Assembly (NCBI GenBank): GCA_031553875.1
Contig: JAVBKU010000004.1
Location: forward strand, 248,001-312,000
Direction of reading: 5' to 3'
From: JAVBKU01 sp031553875
GTDB lineage: Bacteria; Bacteroidota; Bacteroidia; Bacteroidales; Rikenellaceae
DNA: 64,000 bases
Made by a program: the position numbers and the translations under genes. The notes below the pieces were generated by a model. It was given only the letters and a program-made list of their open reading frames with translations, searched no databases and was not told the DNA's origin. Positions 17,599 to 25,379 of this stretch are shown one piece after another. Each line of letters begins with the position of its first letter. Positions within the stretch are counted from its first letter, which is position 1.

Positions 17599-19170
17599 AT
17601 GCGTTATATAAAACCCGCTATATTATTGTCTTGCAGCCTGTTCTTCTTAACTCAGGGGCTTGTGCGTGCGCAGGTCAAGGAGCTGGAGAACAACGCAGCT
17701 TACATGTCGCTTATAAATGAGGAAAAGCTGTTGTCTATCCGTGAAGACTCTATTCAGGGGGTGATATCGGAAACCCGCCGGCTTTTCAGGGAAGACGCCG
17801 CGGGGCGCTCCACATACAGCGACCGTATAATGAAACTGGAGGCCCAGATCTACGAAATACGCAAGAGCAAGGGTGTGCTTACAGGCAAGATCAACGCCAT
17901 AGAACAGGAATTCCTCCTCGGCTCGATGCGCATAGGCGAACAGCCAGCTACGGTCGCTATCGCTGAAGCAGCCGATAGCTCTGCGCGGGACGGGGCTGAT
18001 ACTTCGACGGTAAACCTGGTCTACGCCCGCGCCATTTCAGACCTTATACAAGGCAAGGACTACGACAATCTCCTGCTGGCGCAAAACAAGGAAGCTCTGG
18101 CCCTATCCATCGCCGCAGCATATGCCGCCAGTTTCGAAAAACAGAAGGCACTGGAGGCGGAATATATGACCGTGGCCAAGGAGGCCGACGCATTGGCTAT
18201 AAAAGCGAAGTTCGACGGGGAGGGAATGAAGAACACGCGCCTGTCAGACTCCCTCAAGAACGTGTGGGGCTTTGTTTTCGACACCAAGCTCTATTCCTAC
18301 AACTACCTGCTCGACAAGATGAACAAGTCGGGTAAACTGTCCGATATGGACTCCCGGCTCGGCCAGATGAGGCATAAACTTGCCGAGGAGGAAGCGGAAC
18401 GATTCGTGCAATCATTACTGGCATACCATCACGAAAAGAGGTTTATACAGGAATATGAGCTCGTACTGGCGGGAGAATTCAGGCTCCCACTCGCCGCCGA
18501 CTCCATAACCAGGCAGGCCGACGCGTTCGACACCCTGAACTATCGCTTTGAAAAATTGACCCTGAAAGAACGCGTATTCATCGACTACGAGGACGCCAAA
18601 ATAAACAAAGTCCACGCGTATGGGGCGGGGAAACCGATTCCCGAGAATAAGGTTTACAGCGTGGGGACTGTATACAAAGTATTGGTGGGCACGTTCAGCA
18701 GAGCGCAGGATCCCTCGATATTTCGCCGCGTCTCTCCCCTTTCATGGGCTAAGGTCGACGGCAAGTGGCAATACTATGCCGGGGCTTATCCTACGCGTGA
18801 GGAGGCCGAGATGGGCCGGGCCCTGCTGGCAAAGGCAGGATTCCTGCGTCCCAAGCTTGTGGTGTGGCATGACGGGGCGTTTGAAACTGTAGCCGACGGC
18901 GCTTCCGGGGGTAACTCTGCACAGGCAGAAGAGGGCATTTACAGGGTCGAGATATCGGGCGCTGACGAAACTCTCTCGCAGGATATACGCGCGGCCATAA
19001 CCTCTATCGGCGGCGGCAGTCTCGAGGTTGGCAGAGTGGCCTCGTCCGAGGGTGGGTTTACATTTGTCGTGGGTAACTTCGACTCCCGCGCCCAGGCCCA
19101 AAAGCTCGTGGATGCGGTAGCGGCCGCAGGAGACGGCTATTCGACCAAGATAGTGCGCCTCGAGCCGTAA
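17599..19170 (+). CDS. Exported SPOR-domain protein
   Basis: About 523 residues from ATG 17599, which is 6 bp after the trkH stop. A signal peptide (MRYIKPAILLSCSLFFLTQG ... VRAQ) is followed by a long helical, Glu/Lys-rich coiled-coil-like region (~30-330). Two C-terminal repeats resemble SPOR domains (VYKVLVGTFSRAQDPSIF..., YRVEISGADETLSQDI ... FVVGNFDSRAQAQ). SPOR domains bind denuded septal peptidoglycan, so a periplasmic cell-wall role is likely. Its tie to trkH is positional only. Confidence 0.78.
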   Translation: MRYIKPAILLSCSLFFLTQGLVRAQVKELENNAAYMSLINEEKLLSIREDSIQGVISETRRLFREDAAGRSTYSDRIMKLEAQIYEIRKSKGVLTGKINAIEQEFLLGSMRIGEQPATVAIAEAADSSARDGADTSTVNLVYARAISDLIQGKDYDNLLLAQNKEALALSIAAAYAASFEKQKALEAEYMTVAKEADALAIKAKFDGEGMKNTRLSDSLKNVWGFVFDTKLYSYNYLLDKMNKSGKLSDMDSRLGQMRHKLAEEEAERFVQSLLAYHHEKRFIQEYELVLAGEFRLPLAADSITRQADAFDTLNYRFEKLTLKERVFIDYEDAKINKVHAYGAGKPIPENKVYSVGTVYKVLVGTFSRAQDPSIFRRVSPLSWAKVDGKWQYYAGAYPTREEAEMGRALLAKAGFLRPKLVVWHDGAFETVADGASGGNSAQAEEGIYRVEISGADETLSQDIRAAITSIGGGSLEVGRVASSEGGFTFVVGNFDSRAQAQKLVDAVAAAGDGYSTKIVRLEP

Positions 19171-19253
19171 AAATGTTTCGTTAAAACGAAATTTCGGCCG
19201 CGGCGACAGGAGGTTATTTCTATATAATTCATTATATTGCGGAGAATTAAGAT

Positions 19254-19727
19254 ATGATGTTTGCTATGTGGATAATTATCGCTTTGGTTATTGTGGGAGT
19301 GGCCCTTCTGGTTGCCGAACTGCTCTTGCTGCCGGGAATCACCGTGGCAGGTGTGGGAGCTATTATAGCTTTTGTGGCGGCGGTAGTATTGTCGTACACG
19401 TGGTTCGGCCCACTGGCGGGCGTACTGTGCCTCATGGGCATCATCGGGCTGGCTACCGTGGCCGTGATACTCTCGCTGCGCTCGGGCACATGGAGCAAAC
19501 TGACCCTCGAAGGTGCGATGGAAGGCACGTCCACCTCAAAACCCCAGCAATTCGGAATAAAAATAGGCGACGAGGGTTACGCCCTCACCCGCCTCGCTCC
19601 CATGGGCAAGGTAACTATCGGCGACAAGACCATCGAAGCCAAATCGCTCGACAGCTATATCGACGCTAAGAGCCGTGTGGAGGTCATAGGCTATGACAAC
19701 ACGAGCGTCATCGTGAAGAAACTATAA
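19254..19727 (+). CDS. NfeD-like membrane protein
   Basis: 157 residues. Two or three hydrophobic segments occupy ~5-75 (VGVALLVAELLLLPG, GAIIAFVAAVVLSYTWFG, LAGVLCLMGIIGLATVAVIL). A soluble OB-fold of ~70 residues follows, ending with IDAKSRVEVIGYDNTSVIVKKL, which is the typical NfeD C-terminus. NfeD proteins accompany flotillin-like scaffolds. Here the flotillin gene follows after 35 bp, the usual nfeD-floA pair. It lacks the ClpP-like protease domain of long NfeD forms. Confidence 0.88.
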   Translation: MMFAMWIIIALVIVGVALLVAELLLLPGITVAGVGAIIAFVAAVVLSYTWFGPLAGVLCLMGIIGLATVAVILSLRSGTWSKLTLEGAMEGTSTSKPQQFGIKIGDEGYALTRLAPMGKVTIGDKTIEAKSLDSYIDAKSRVEVIGYDNTSVIVKKL

Positions 19728-19762
19728 TAACAGACCGTCTAACCCTTTAAAAACAGATATTT

Positions 19763-20734
19763 ATGACCGGTGGAATAATCGTAGCGCTGATAATAGTCTC
19801 GCTACTGGCTTTTTGGATATTGTCTTACTTCGTGCCCGTGGGCCTGTGGTTCAGTGCCGTGGTGTCGGGAGTAAGGGTCAGCCTACTGCAGATGATACTG
19901 ATGCGCTTCCGTAAGGTGCCGCCCTCGGTGGTGGTCAATAACCTTATCTCTGGTACCAAAGCAGGACTTCAAATATCTTCCAACGACCTAGAAGTGCACT
20001 ATCTTGCCGGAGGTAATGTACCCAATGTGGTAACGGCTCTTATTTCGGCGCAGAAGGCCAATATCGAACTCGATTTCCAGATGGCCGCCGCTATCGACCT
20101 CGCAGGACGAAATGTGGCCGAGGCTGTGCATATGTCAGTAACGCCCAAGGTGATCAACACTCCCCCGGTGTCGGCCGTGGCCAAGGACGGCATACAGCTG
20201 ATAGCTCTGGCGAGGGTGACCGTGAGGGCCAACATACGCCAGCTTGTGGGCGGTGCGGGAGAGGATACCGTGCTGGCTCGCGTGGGCGAAGGTATCGTAT
20301 CGTCGATAGGTTCGTCAGCCTCACATAAGGATGTGCTCGAGAATCCCGATTTTATATCACGCGTAGTGCTCGAAAAGGGCCTCGACGCAGGTACCGCCTT
20401 CGAAATACTCTCGATCGACATCGCCGACATAGACGTGGGTAAGAATATCGGTGCCGTGCTCCAGCTCGACCAGGCCAACGCCGACAAGAACATCGCACAG
20501 GCCAGGGCCGAAGAGAAACGCGCCATGGCTGTGGCACGTGAACAGGAGATGGTGGCCGCAGCGCAGGAAGCCCGCGCCAAGGTGATACTCGCCGAAGCCG
20601 AAATCCCCCTCGCCATCGCCGAAGCGTTCCGCACCGGCAACCTCGGGATCATGGACTACTACAAGCTCCAGAATATCCAGGCCGACACCTCGATGCGCGA
20701 ATCTATCGCCAAGCCGGGTAAGACGAAAAAATAA
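19763..20734 (+). CDS. floA: Flotillin-like protein FloA
   Basis: 323 residues. An N-terminal membrane hairpin (IIVALIIVSLLAFWILSYFVPVGLWFSA) is followed by the UPF0365/FloA body. The PHB-like region includes GLQISSNDLEVHYLAGGNV and ends in an Ala/Glu-rich helical segment (ARAEEKRAMAVAREQEMVAA). It organises functional membrane microdomains in the inner membrane. Co-transcribed with the NfeD gene and followed by a strong terminator. Confidence 0.94.
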   Translation: MTGGIIVALIIVSLLAFWILSYFVPVGLWFSAVVSGVRVSLLQMILMRFRKVPPSVVVNNLISGTKAGLQISSNDLEVHYLAGGNVPNVVTALISAQKANIELDFQMAAAIDLAGRNVAEAVHMSVTPKVINTPPVSAVAKDGIQLIALARVTVRANIRQLVGGAGEDTVLARVGEGIVSSIGSSASHKDVLENPDFISRVVLEKGLDAGTAFEILSIDIADIDVGKNIGAVLQLDQANADKNIAQARAEEKRAMAVAREQEMVAAAQEARAKVILAEAEIPLAIAEAFRTGNLGIMDYYKLQNIQADTSMRESIAKPGKTKK

Positions 20735-20751
20735 TATTGCATAGTCTATAA

Positions 20752-20794
20752 AACAGGAGTTCCGGCGCGGGGTATCGTGCCGGAACTCTTGTTT
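20752..20794 (+). terminator. Terminator after floA
   Basis: GAGTTCCGGC pairs with GCCGGAACTC around a 12-base loop, followed by TTGTTT. It separates floA from the convergent VTT gene. Confidence 0.75.
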
Positions 20795-20814
20795 ATGGGT
20801 TAAGGTGATATGGC

Positions 20815-21264
20815 CTAACTAATTTTTTTATATCCGTAGAATAACAGCGCCCATACTACAAATCGCACGCCCTTGCCTATCAACATAAATATCGCCGAGC
20901 GTTTGAAATCTACGCGATAAAACCCCAGCGCGATAGCCATCACATCACCGATAAAAGGCATCCAGGTACACAGAGCCAACAGACTCCCGTAGCGTTCGAC
21001 GTTGTGTTTTTGCTTTTCGAGGGTTTCGGGTTTTACACGCATATACTTCTCGATCCACTCCCATTTCCCCAGCCAGCCCAGCCAGTAGGACGTCAGGCCC
21101 CCCAGCCAGTTACCCACAGTAGCCACGGCCACGGCTATATAGGCGTTGGCCCCGGCGGCAAGTATGCCCACCAGCATCACGTCGGAACTGAACGGGATAA
21201 CCGTCGCGGCAAGGAACGCCCCGACGAACAACCCGAAATACCCCAAACTCATAAGAGTTTCCAT
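20815..21264 (-). CDS. Small VTT/DedA-like membrane protein (YqaA type)
   Basis: 149 residues from ATG 21264 (METLMSLGYFGLFVGAFLAATVIPFSS). A TTG two codons further out is also in frame but less likely. Several hydrophobic helices and the segments VPFSSDV-like and ATVGNWLGGLTSYWLGWLGK match the YqaA branch of the SNARE-associated/VTT family, inner-membrane proteins linked to lipid scrambling or small-molecule transport. The exact substrate is unknown. A single gene with its own downstream convergent terminator. Confidence 0.82.
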   Translation of the reverse strand: METLMSLGYFGLFVGAFLAATVIPFSSDVMLVGILAAGANAYIAVAVATVGNWLGGLTSYWLGWLGKWEWIEKYMRVKPETLEKQKHNVERYGSLLALCTWMPFIGDVMAIALGFYRVDFKRSAIFMLIGKGVRFVVWALLFYGYKKIS

Positions 21265-21359
21265 ACGCAATTGAACTAAAAACAGAAAATGCCAGGCGAC
21301 CGGTTTGGGTAATACACCCGGTTAGTCATTCCCGACATTTCCCTTGCAGCATAAATGTT

Positions 21360-21459
21360 GAGCGGAAAACGAGATTGACTTCGCTTCGCTCGTCTTACTC
21401 CTTCGCGCCTCGGTAATTCGAGCAGACTCGATTACCCTCGGCTTGGCATCGGTCCGAAC
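21360..21459. repeat. tRNA-Gly-end repeat, copy 1
   Basis: A 100-bp unit, about 97% identical by eye to copy 2 at 21599-21698. Its first 17 bases equal the end of the tRNA-Gly gene (21765-21781). Its middle contains a hairpin, GGTAATTCGAG / CTCGATTACC. A 22-nt palindrome (21463-21484, AAATGGCC/GGCCATTT arms) follows directly. Confidence 0.75.
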
Positions 21460-21568
21460 CGAGAAATGGCCTTAAGGCCATTTCGAGCTCACCGACCGTA
21501 GCCCGCACGCAGTCTGCAGGACTGGCGCGGGAATAGCGGAGGGAGTAACTAAAAACAGAACGTGCATC

Positions 21569-21594
21569 AAAAAAGCCCCCAAATATCAGAGGCT
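21569..21594 (-). terminator. Terminator on minus strand, probably original tRNA-Gly terminator
   Basis: Read on the minus strand, AGCCTC pairs with GGGGGCT around an 8-base loop, then six T. It directly follows the copied tRNA 3' end of repeat copy 2, as a terminator follows a tRNA gene. Confidence 0.6.
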
Positions 21595-21698
21595 CTTGGA
21601 GCGGAAAACGAGATTGACTTCGCTTCGCTCGTCTTCCTCCTTCGCGCCTCGGTAATTCGAGAAGACTCGATTACCCTCGGCTTGGCGTCGGTCCGAAC
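21595..21698. repeat. tRNA-Gly-end repeat, copy 2
   Basis: The first 21 bases (21595-21615) are identical to 21761-21781, the 3' end of tRNA-Gly including CCA and flank. The rest is the same 100-bp unit as copy 1 with about three substitutions. The intact tRNA lies 65 bp further on. No gene is present between 21271 and 21925 other than the tRNA. Confidence 0.75.
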
Positions 21699-21762
21699 TA
21701 CGTTCTCATTCCGTTGCCGTATTCAAGGTGCAAGGGCAGCCCTTGGGGCCACCCTTGCGCCT

Positions 21763-21838
21763 TGGAGCGGAAAACGAGATTCGAACTCGCGACCCTCAGC
21801 TTGGGAAGCTGATGCTCTACCGACTGAGCTATTTCCGC
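21763..21838 (-). tRNA. tRNA-Gly (CCC)
   Basis: Folds as a full cloverleaf on the minus strand: acceptor GCGGAAA/TTTCCGC, D-arm GCTCAGTCGGTAGAGC, anticodon stem CAGCT/AGCTG with loop TTCCCAA, and T-arm GCGAGTTCGAATCTCGT. CCA is encoded. Anticodon CCC reads GGG. Its 3' end is copied twice downstream. Confidence 0.95.
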
Positions 21839-21925
21839 AGAGAGTTCAAAAGTATGATTTTATAAATAAACCACCAAGAAAAACTATGATTTTCGCGTGA
21901 GGTCACGGTATTTTCCCGGCCTGTC

Positions 21926-22789
21926 TTACCACGCCCCCACCATATCGGCTATCACGAACAGGGCGTAGACAATACTCGCTATGCCATTGAGCGTGCCGAA
22001 AGCCACGCCTATATTGGATAGCTTGCTCGGAGTGACCAACAGATGCTGGAACACAAGCAGACCCACAAACACTGCCGCACCGACCCAGTAGAGCATCCCA
22101 CCGTTATAAAGTACCCCCAGGGCGAAGACCACATAGGCACTCACGACATGAAGTAATGCACTGATCCACAGCGATCCTATTACGCCCCACCTCGCAGGGA
22201 CGGAATGGAGGCCGTTCTCGCGGTCGAAATCGGCGTCCTGCAACGAGTATATTATATCGAATCCCGCCACCCAGGTAATGACCATCACGGCCATAAGCAT
22301 GGGATAGAGCGCTATCGCGCCCGTCACAGCTATATACGCCCCAATGGGCGCTATGCCAAGGGCTATGCCGAGGATCACGTGGCACCACGAGGTGAAGCGT
22401 TTGGTGAAACTGTAACTCACGATTATGAAAAGGGCCAGAGGCGAAAGAGCCAGCGCCAGGCGGTTGATCCACCCTGCCACGAGGATGAACAGGGCGGCAT
22501 TTATTATCACGAAAATAAGTGCGCTACGCGGCGAAATAACCCCCGAGGGTATCTCCCTGCTCTGTGTGCGGAGGTTGCGCGCGTCGATAAAGCGGTCGGC
22601 ATAACGGTTGAAACCCATGGCAGTATTGCGCGCGAATACCATGGCCAACACTATCTTTAACAGCAACATCCACTCGAACGGCGTGCCTGTGGAATGCATG
22701 GCGTACACGTAGCAGATTATGGCGAAAGGCATCGCGAAGACCGTATGGCTGAGGCGCACCAGCGACGCGTAATTTGAAACTCGGCTCAT
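21926..22789 (-). CDS. mqnP: UbiA-family prenyltransferase, MqnP-like
   Basis: 287 residues, start at ATG 22789 (MSRVSNYASLVRLSHTVFAMPFA). Eight to nine membrane segments. Two aspartate-rich motifs are present: NRYADRFIDARNLRTQSREIP (residues ~60-80; NxxxDxxxD) and DADFDRENGLHSVPARWG. This motif set and length fit the UbiA variant assigned to the futalosine menaquinone pathway (MqnP), often annotated 4-hydroxybenzoate prenyltransferase. It would attach the isoprenoid tail in the inner membrane. Other mqn genes are not in the window. It is divergent from lepA. Confidence 0.82.
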   Translation of the reverse strand: MSRVSNYASLVRLSHTVFAMPFAIICYVYAMHSTGTPFEWMLLLKIVLAMVFARNTAMGFNRYADRFIDARNLRTQSREIPSGVISPRSALIFVIINAALFILVAGWINRLALALSPLALFIIVSYSFTKRFTSWCHVILGIALGIAPIGAYIAVTGAIALYPMLMAVMVITWVAGFDIIYSLQDADFDRENGLHSVPARWGVIGSLWISALLHVVSAYVVFALGVLYNGGMLYWVGAAVFVGLLVFQHLLVTPSKLSNIGVAFGTLNGIASIVYALFVIADMVGAW

Positions 22790-22831
22790 TATATAAGTTA
22801 TTTTATTGATTCCTGCAGGTTCCCGAATCGC

Positions 22832-22839
22832 CAAAATTA
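22832..22839 (-). promoter_or_regulatory. -7 element for mqnP
   Basis: Minus strand reads TAATTTTG, an exact TAnnTTTG match, 42 bp before ATG 22789. Confidence 0.55.
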
Positions 22840-22841
22840 AT

Positions 22842-22849
22842 TAACTTTG
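22842..22849 (+). promoter_or_regulatory. -7 element for lepA
   Basis: TAACTTTG is an exact match, 21 bp before ATG 22871. It lies only 2 bp from the oppositely directed mqnP box. Confidence 0.55.
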
Positions 22850-22870
22850 CGCGAATCTCAAGACGCAACG

Positions 22871-24658
22871 ATGAAGAATATCCGCAACTTTTGTATTATA
22901 GCCCATATCGACCACGGTAAAAGCACCCTCGCCGACCGCCTGCTCGAGACCACGCATACGCTCTCTTCCAGGGAGTTACAGGCACAGGTGCTCGACAGCA
23001 TGGACCTCGAACGCGAGAAGGGCATCACCATAAAGAGCCACGCCATACAGATGGAGTACGAACGCCCCGACGGCAAATACGTGCTCAACCTGATCGATAC
23101 CCCGGGCCACGTTGACTTCTCATACGAAGTTTCGCGCGCCATAGCCTCATGTGAGGGCGCACTGCTTATCGTCGACGCCACGCAGGGCATACAGGCACAG
23201 ACCATATCCAACCTCTATCTCGCTCTGGGGCACGATCTCGAAATAATTCCCGTACTCAACAAGATAGACATGGACGCGGCGATGATCGAGGAGGTCAAGG
23301 ACCAGATCGTCGATCTGCTCGGTTGTAAGCGTGAAGAGATCCTCGCCGCATCTGGCAAGACCGGCGCGGGTGTGCCCGAGATACTCGACGCCATAATCGA
23401 CCGCATACCCGCCCCCAAGGGCGATGAGGACGCCCCCCTGCAGGCCCTGATATTCGACTCGGTATTCAACTCTTTCCGCGGTATCATTGCCTACTTCCGC
23501 ATAATGAACGGCACCATACGCAAGGGCGACAAGGTGAAGTTCTTCAACGCCGGTAGCGAATACGACGCAGATGAGATAGGTGTACTAAAACTCAAAATGA
23601 GTCCGCGCGACGAACTGAAAGCCGGCGACGTAGGTTATATAATATCGGGCATAAAAAGCTCGGTCGACGTGAAGGTCGGCGATACCATCACCCATGTCGA
23701 CAGGCCGTGCAGCGAGGCTATAGCCGGATTCGAGGACGTGAAGCCCATGGTCTTCGCGGGTATCTACCCGGTGGAGTCGGACGACTACGAGGATCTGCGT
23801 TCGTCGCTCGAAAAACTCCAGCTCAACGACGCGTCGCTCACCTACGAGCCCGAATCGTCGCTGGCCCTGGGCTTCGGCTTCAGATGCGGTTTCCTGGGGC
23901 TCCTGCACATGGAAATCATACAGGAGCGCCTGTACAGGGAGTTCGACATGGATGTGATAACCACCGTGCCCAACGTGTCTTATAAGGTACACACCACCAA
24001 GGGCGAAACGTTCGACGTGCATAACCCTTCGGGCCTGCCCGACCCGTCGATGGTAGACTATATCGAGGAGCCTTATATCCTCGCGCAGGTGATCACCAAG
24101 ACCGAATACCTCGGCAACATCATGAAACTGTGCATCGACAAGCGCGGCGTGCTCAAAAACCAGGTGTTCATCACGCAGGACCGTGTGGAGGTCAACTTCG
24201 ATATGCCGCTCGCGGAGATCGTGTTCGACTTTTACGACAAGCTCAAGAGTATTTCGAGGGGCTACGCCTCGTTCGACTACCATATGACCGATTACAAGCA
24301 GAGTAAGCTTGCCAAGCTTGATATCCTGCTCAACTCAGAGCCGGTCGACGCCCTCTCTTCGCTCATATACGACGCCCATGCCTACTCTTTCGGGCGCAAG
24401 ATGTGCGAGAAGCTCAAGGAACTCATCCCGAGGCAACAGTTCGATATCGCCATACAGGCGGCTATCGGAGCCAAGATCATAGCCCGTGAGACCATAAAGG
24501 CCGTGCGTAAGGACGTAACGGCCAAGTGTTACGGCGGCGACATCAGTCGCAAGCGCAAACTGCTCGAGAAACAGAAAAAGGGTAAGAAACGTATGCGCCA
24601 GGTGGGTAACGTGGAGGTGCCGCAGGCGGCGTTCCTCGCGGTGCTCAAGATGGATTAG
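22871..24658 (+). CDS. lepA: Elongation factor 4 (LepA)
   Basis: 595 residues from ATG 22871 (MKNIRNFCIIAHIDHGKSTL). The upstream in-frame codons overlap the promoter. GTPase motifs: AHIDHGKST (P-loop), DTPGHVDF, NKIDM. EF-G-like domains follow, then the LepA-specific C-terminal domain (SRKRKLLEKQKKGKKRMRQ). It remodels stalled or elongating ribosomes. Complete and single. Confidence 0.97.
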   Translation: MKNIRNFCIIAHIDHGKSTLADRLLETTHTLSSRELQAQVLDSMDLEREKGITIKSHAIQMEYERPDGKYVLNLIDTPGHVDFSYEVSRAIASCEGALLIVDATQGIQAQTISNLYLALGHDLEIIPVLNKIDMDAAMIEEVKDQIVDLLGCKREEILAASGKTGAGVPEILDAIIDRIPAPKGDEDAPLQALIFDSVFNSFRGIIAYFRIMNGTIRKGDKVKFFNAGSEYDADEIGVLKLKMSPRDELKAGDVGYIISGIKSSVDVKVGDTITHVDRPCSEAIAGFEDVKPMVFAGIYPVESDDYEDLRSSLEKLQLNDASLTYEPESSLALGFGFRCGFLGLLHMEIIQERLYREFDMDVITTVPNVSYKVHTTKGETFDVHNPSGLPDPSMVDYIEEPYILAQVITKTEYLGNIMKLCIDKRGVLKNQVFITQDRVEVNFDMPLAEIVFDFYDKLKSISRGYASFDYHMTDYKQSKLAKLDILLNSEPVDALSSLIYDAHAYSFGRKMCEKLKELIPRQQFDIAIQAAIGAKIIARETIKAVRKDVTAKCYGGDISRKRKLLEKQKKGKKRMRQVGNVEVPQAAFLAVLKMD

Positions 24659-24736
24659 GCGTGAAAGCCCACCTTTTTCAGTACGGTTGCCGGACACCGG
24701 GATAGGTAAAAACAGGCGGGAAATATTCTGTTCATG

Positions 24737-24766
24737 TTTGATTTTCAGCGGGAATATCTATATTTG
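24737..24766 (+). promoter_or_regulatory. Promoter: TTTG - 18 bp - TATATTTG
   Basis: A -33 box TTTG (24737-24740) and an exact -7 box TATATTTG (24759-24766) stand at near-canonical Bacteroidota spacing, 45 bp before the small membrane protein gene. Confidence 0.7.
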
Positions 24767-24811
24767 CAGAGTATAGCGAAACAACAGAAATATCCTAAAT
24801 CATAATATTTT

Positions 24812-25255
24812 ATGGAAAGATTCAACAAAATAGCCAAATTCGGCCGCAAGGTTATGTATTGGACCGTGGCGCTGATCCTGATCGCGTTCGCCATATTTGT
24901 GTATTTCCGCTTCTACTTCGTATTCGGCGAGGGCGTGAAGTCGGGCCAGCTCAACTTCGTGGTTAAGAAGGGCGTGATATTCAAGACTTACGAGGGCCGT
25001 ATGATACAGGTGGGCTACCGTTCGGATACCGGCGGCATACAGTCCAACGAATTTGAATTCTCGGTAACGGATCCCGAAGTGGCCAAGGTACTCGAAGCCA
25101 ACAGCGGCCGCAGCCTCGACCTCCGCTACAAGGAGTATAACGGTACTCTTCCCTGGAGGGGCATGAGCAGATATATCGTTGTAGGCATCGACCGTATACA
25201 CGAACAGGGAATGGAATCGAGCAACCCGCCCGCTCCCGCTACCATAGTGCAATAA
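24812..25255 (+). CDS. Small membrane-anchored protein of unknown function
   Basis: 147 residues. A basic N-terminus and one membrane segment (~15-38, MYWTVALILIAFAIFVYFRFYF) are followed by a ~100-residue extracytoplasmic domain rich in beta-type residues, with a Pro/Ala tail (NPPAPATIV). It resembles conserved Bacteroidales hypothetical proteins that have sometimes been labelled 6-phosphogluconate dehydrogenase without basis, since no dehydrogenase motif is present. It has its own good promoter and terminator, so it is monocistronic. Confidence 0.72.
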   Translation: MERFNKIAKFGRKVMYWTVALILIAFAIFVYFRFYFVFGEGVKSGQLNFVVKKGVIFKTYEGRMIQVGYRSDTGGIQSNEFEFSVTDPEVAKVLEANSGRSLDLRYKEYNGTLPWRGMSRYIVVGIDRIHEQGMESSNPPAPATIVQ

Positions 25256-25278
25256 CGGTAGGTTTACTCCGGACGATT

Positions 25279-25314
25279 AAATAGGGGCGATCCACACGGG
25301 TCGCCCCTATTTAT
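25279..25314 (+). terminator. Terminator after the small membrane protein
   Basis: AAATAGGGGCGA (25279-25290) pairs exactly with TCGCCCCTATTT (25301-25312) around a 10-base loop. Confidence 0.8.
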
Positions 25315-25379
25315 CAGAATAATACGGGACGGCCCAATTATTGCGATACGATACCCTATTAACTGAAATCATAATACTT

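Noticed and set aside
21562..21900. Open frame of 112 codons across the tRNA-Gly region
   Set aside because: It runs through a tRNA gene and a repeat unit. The apparent peptide is not a gene.
21271..21925. An integrase or full integrative element at tRNA-Gly
   Set aside because: Only short repeats are present, with no integrase or cargo gene between the tRNA and the VTT-protein gene.
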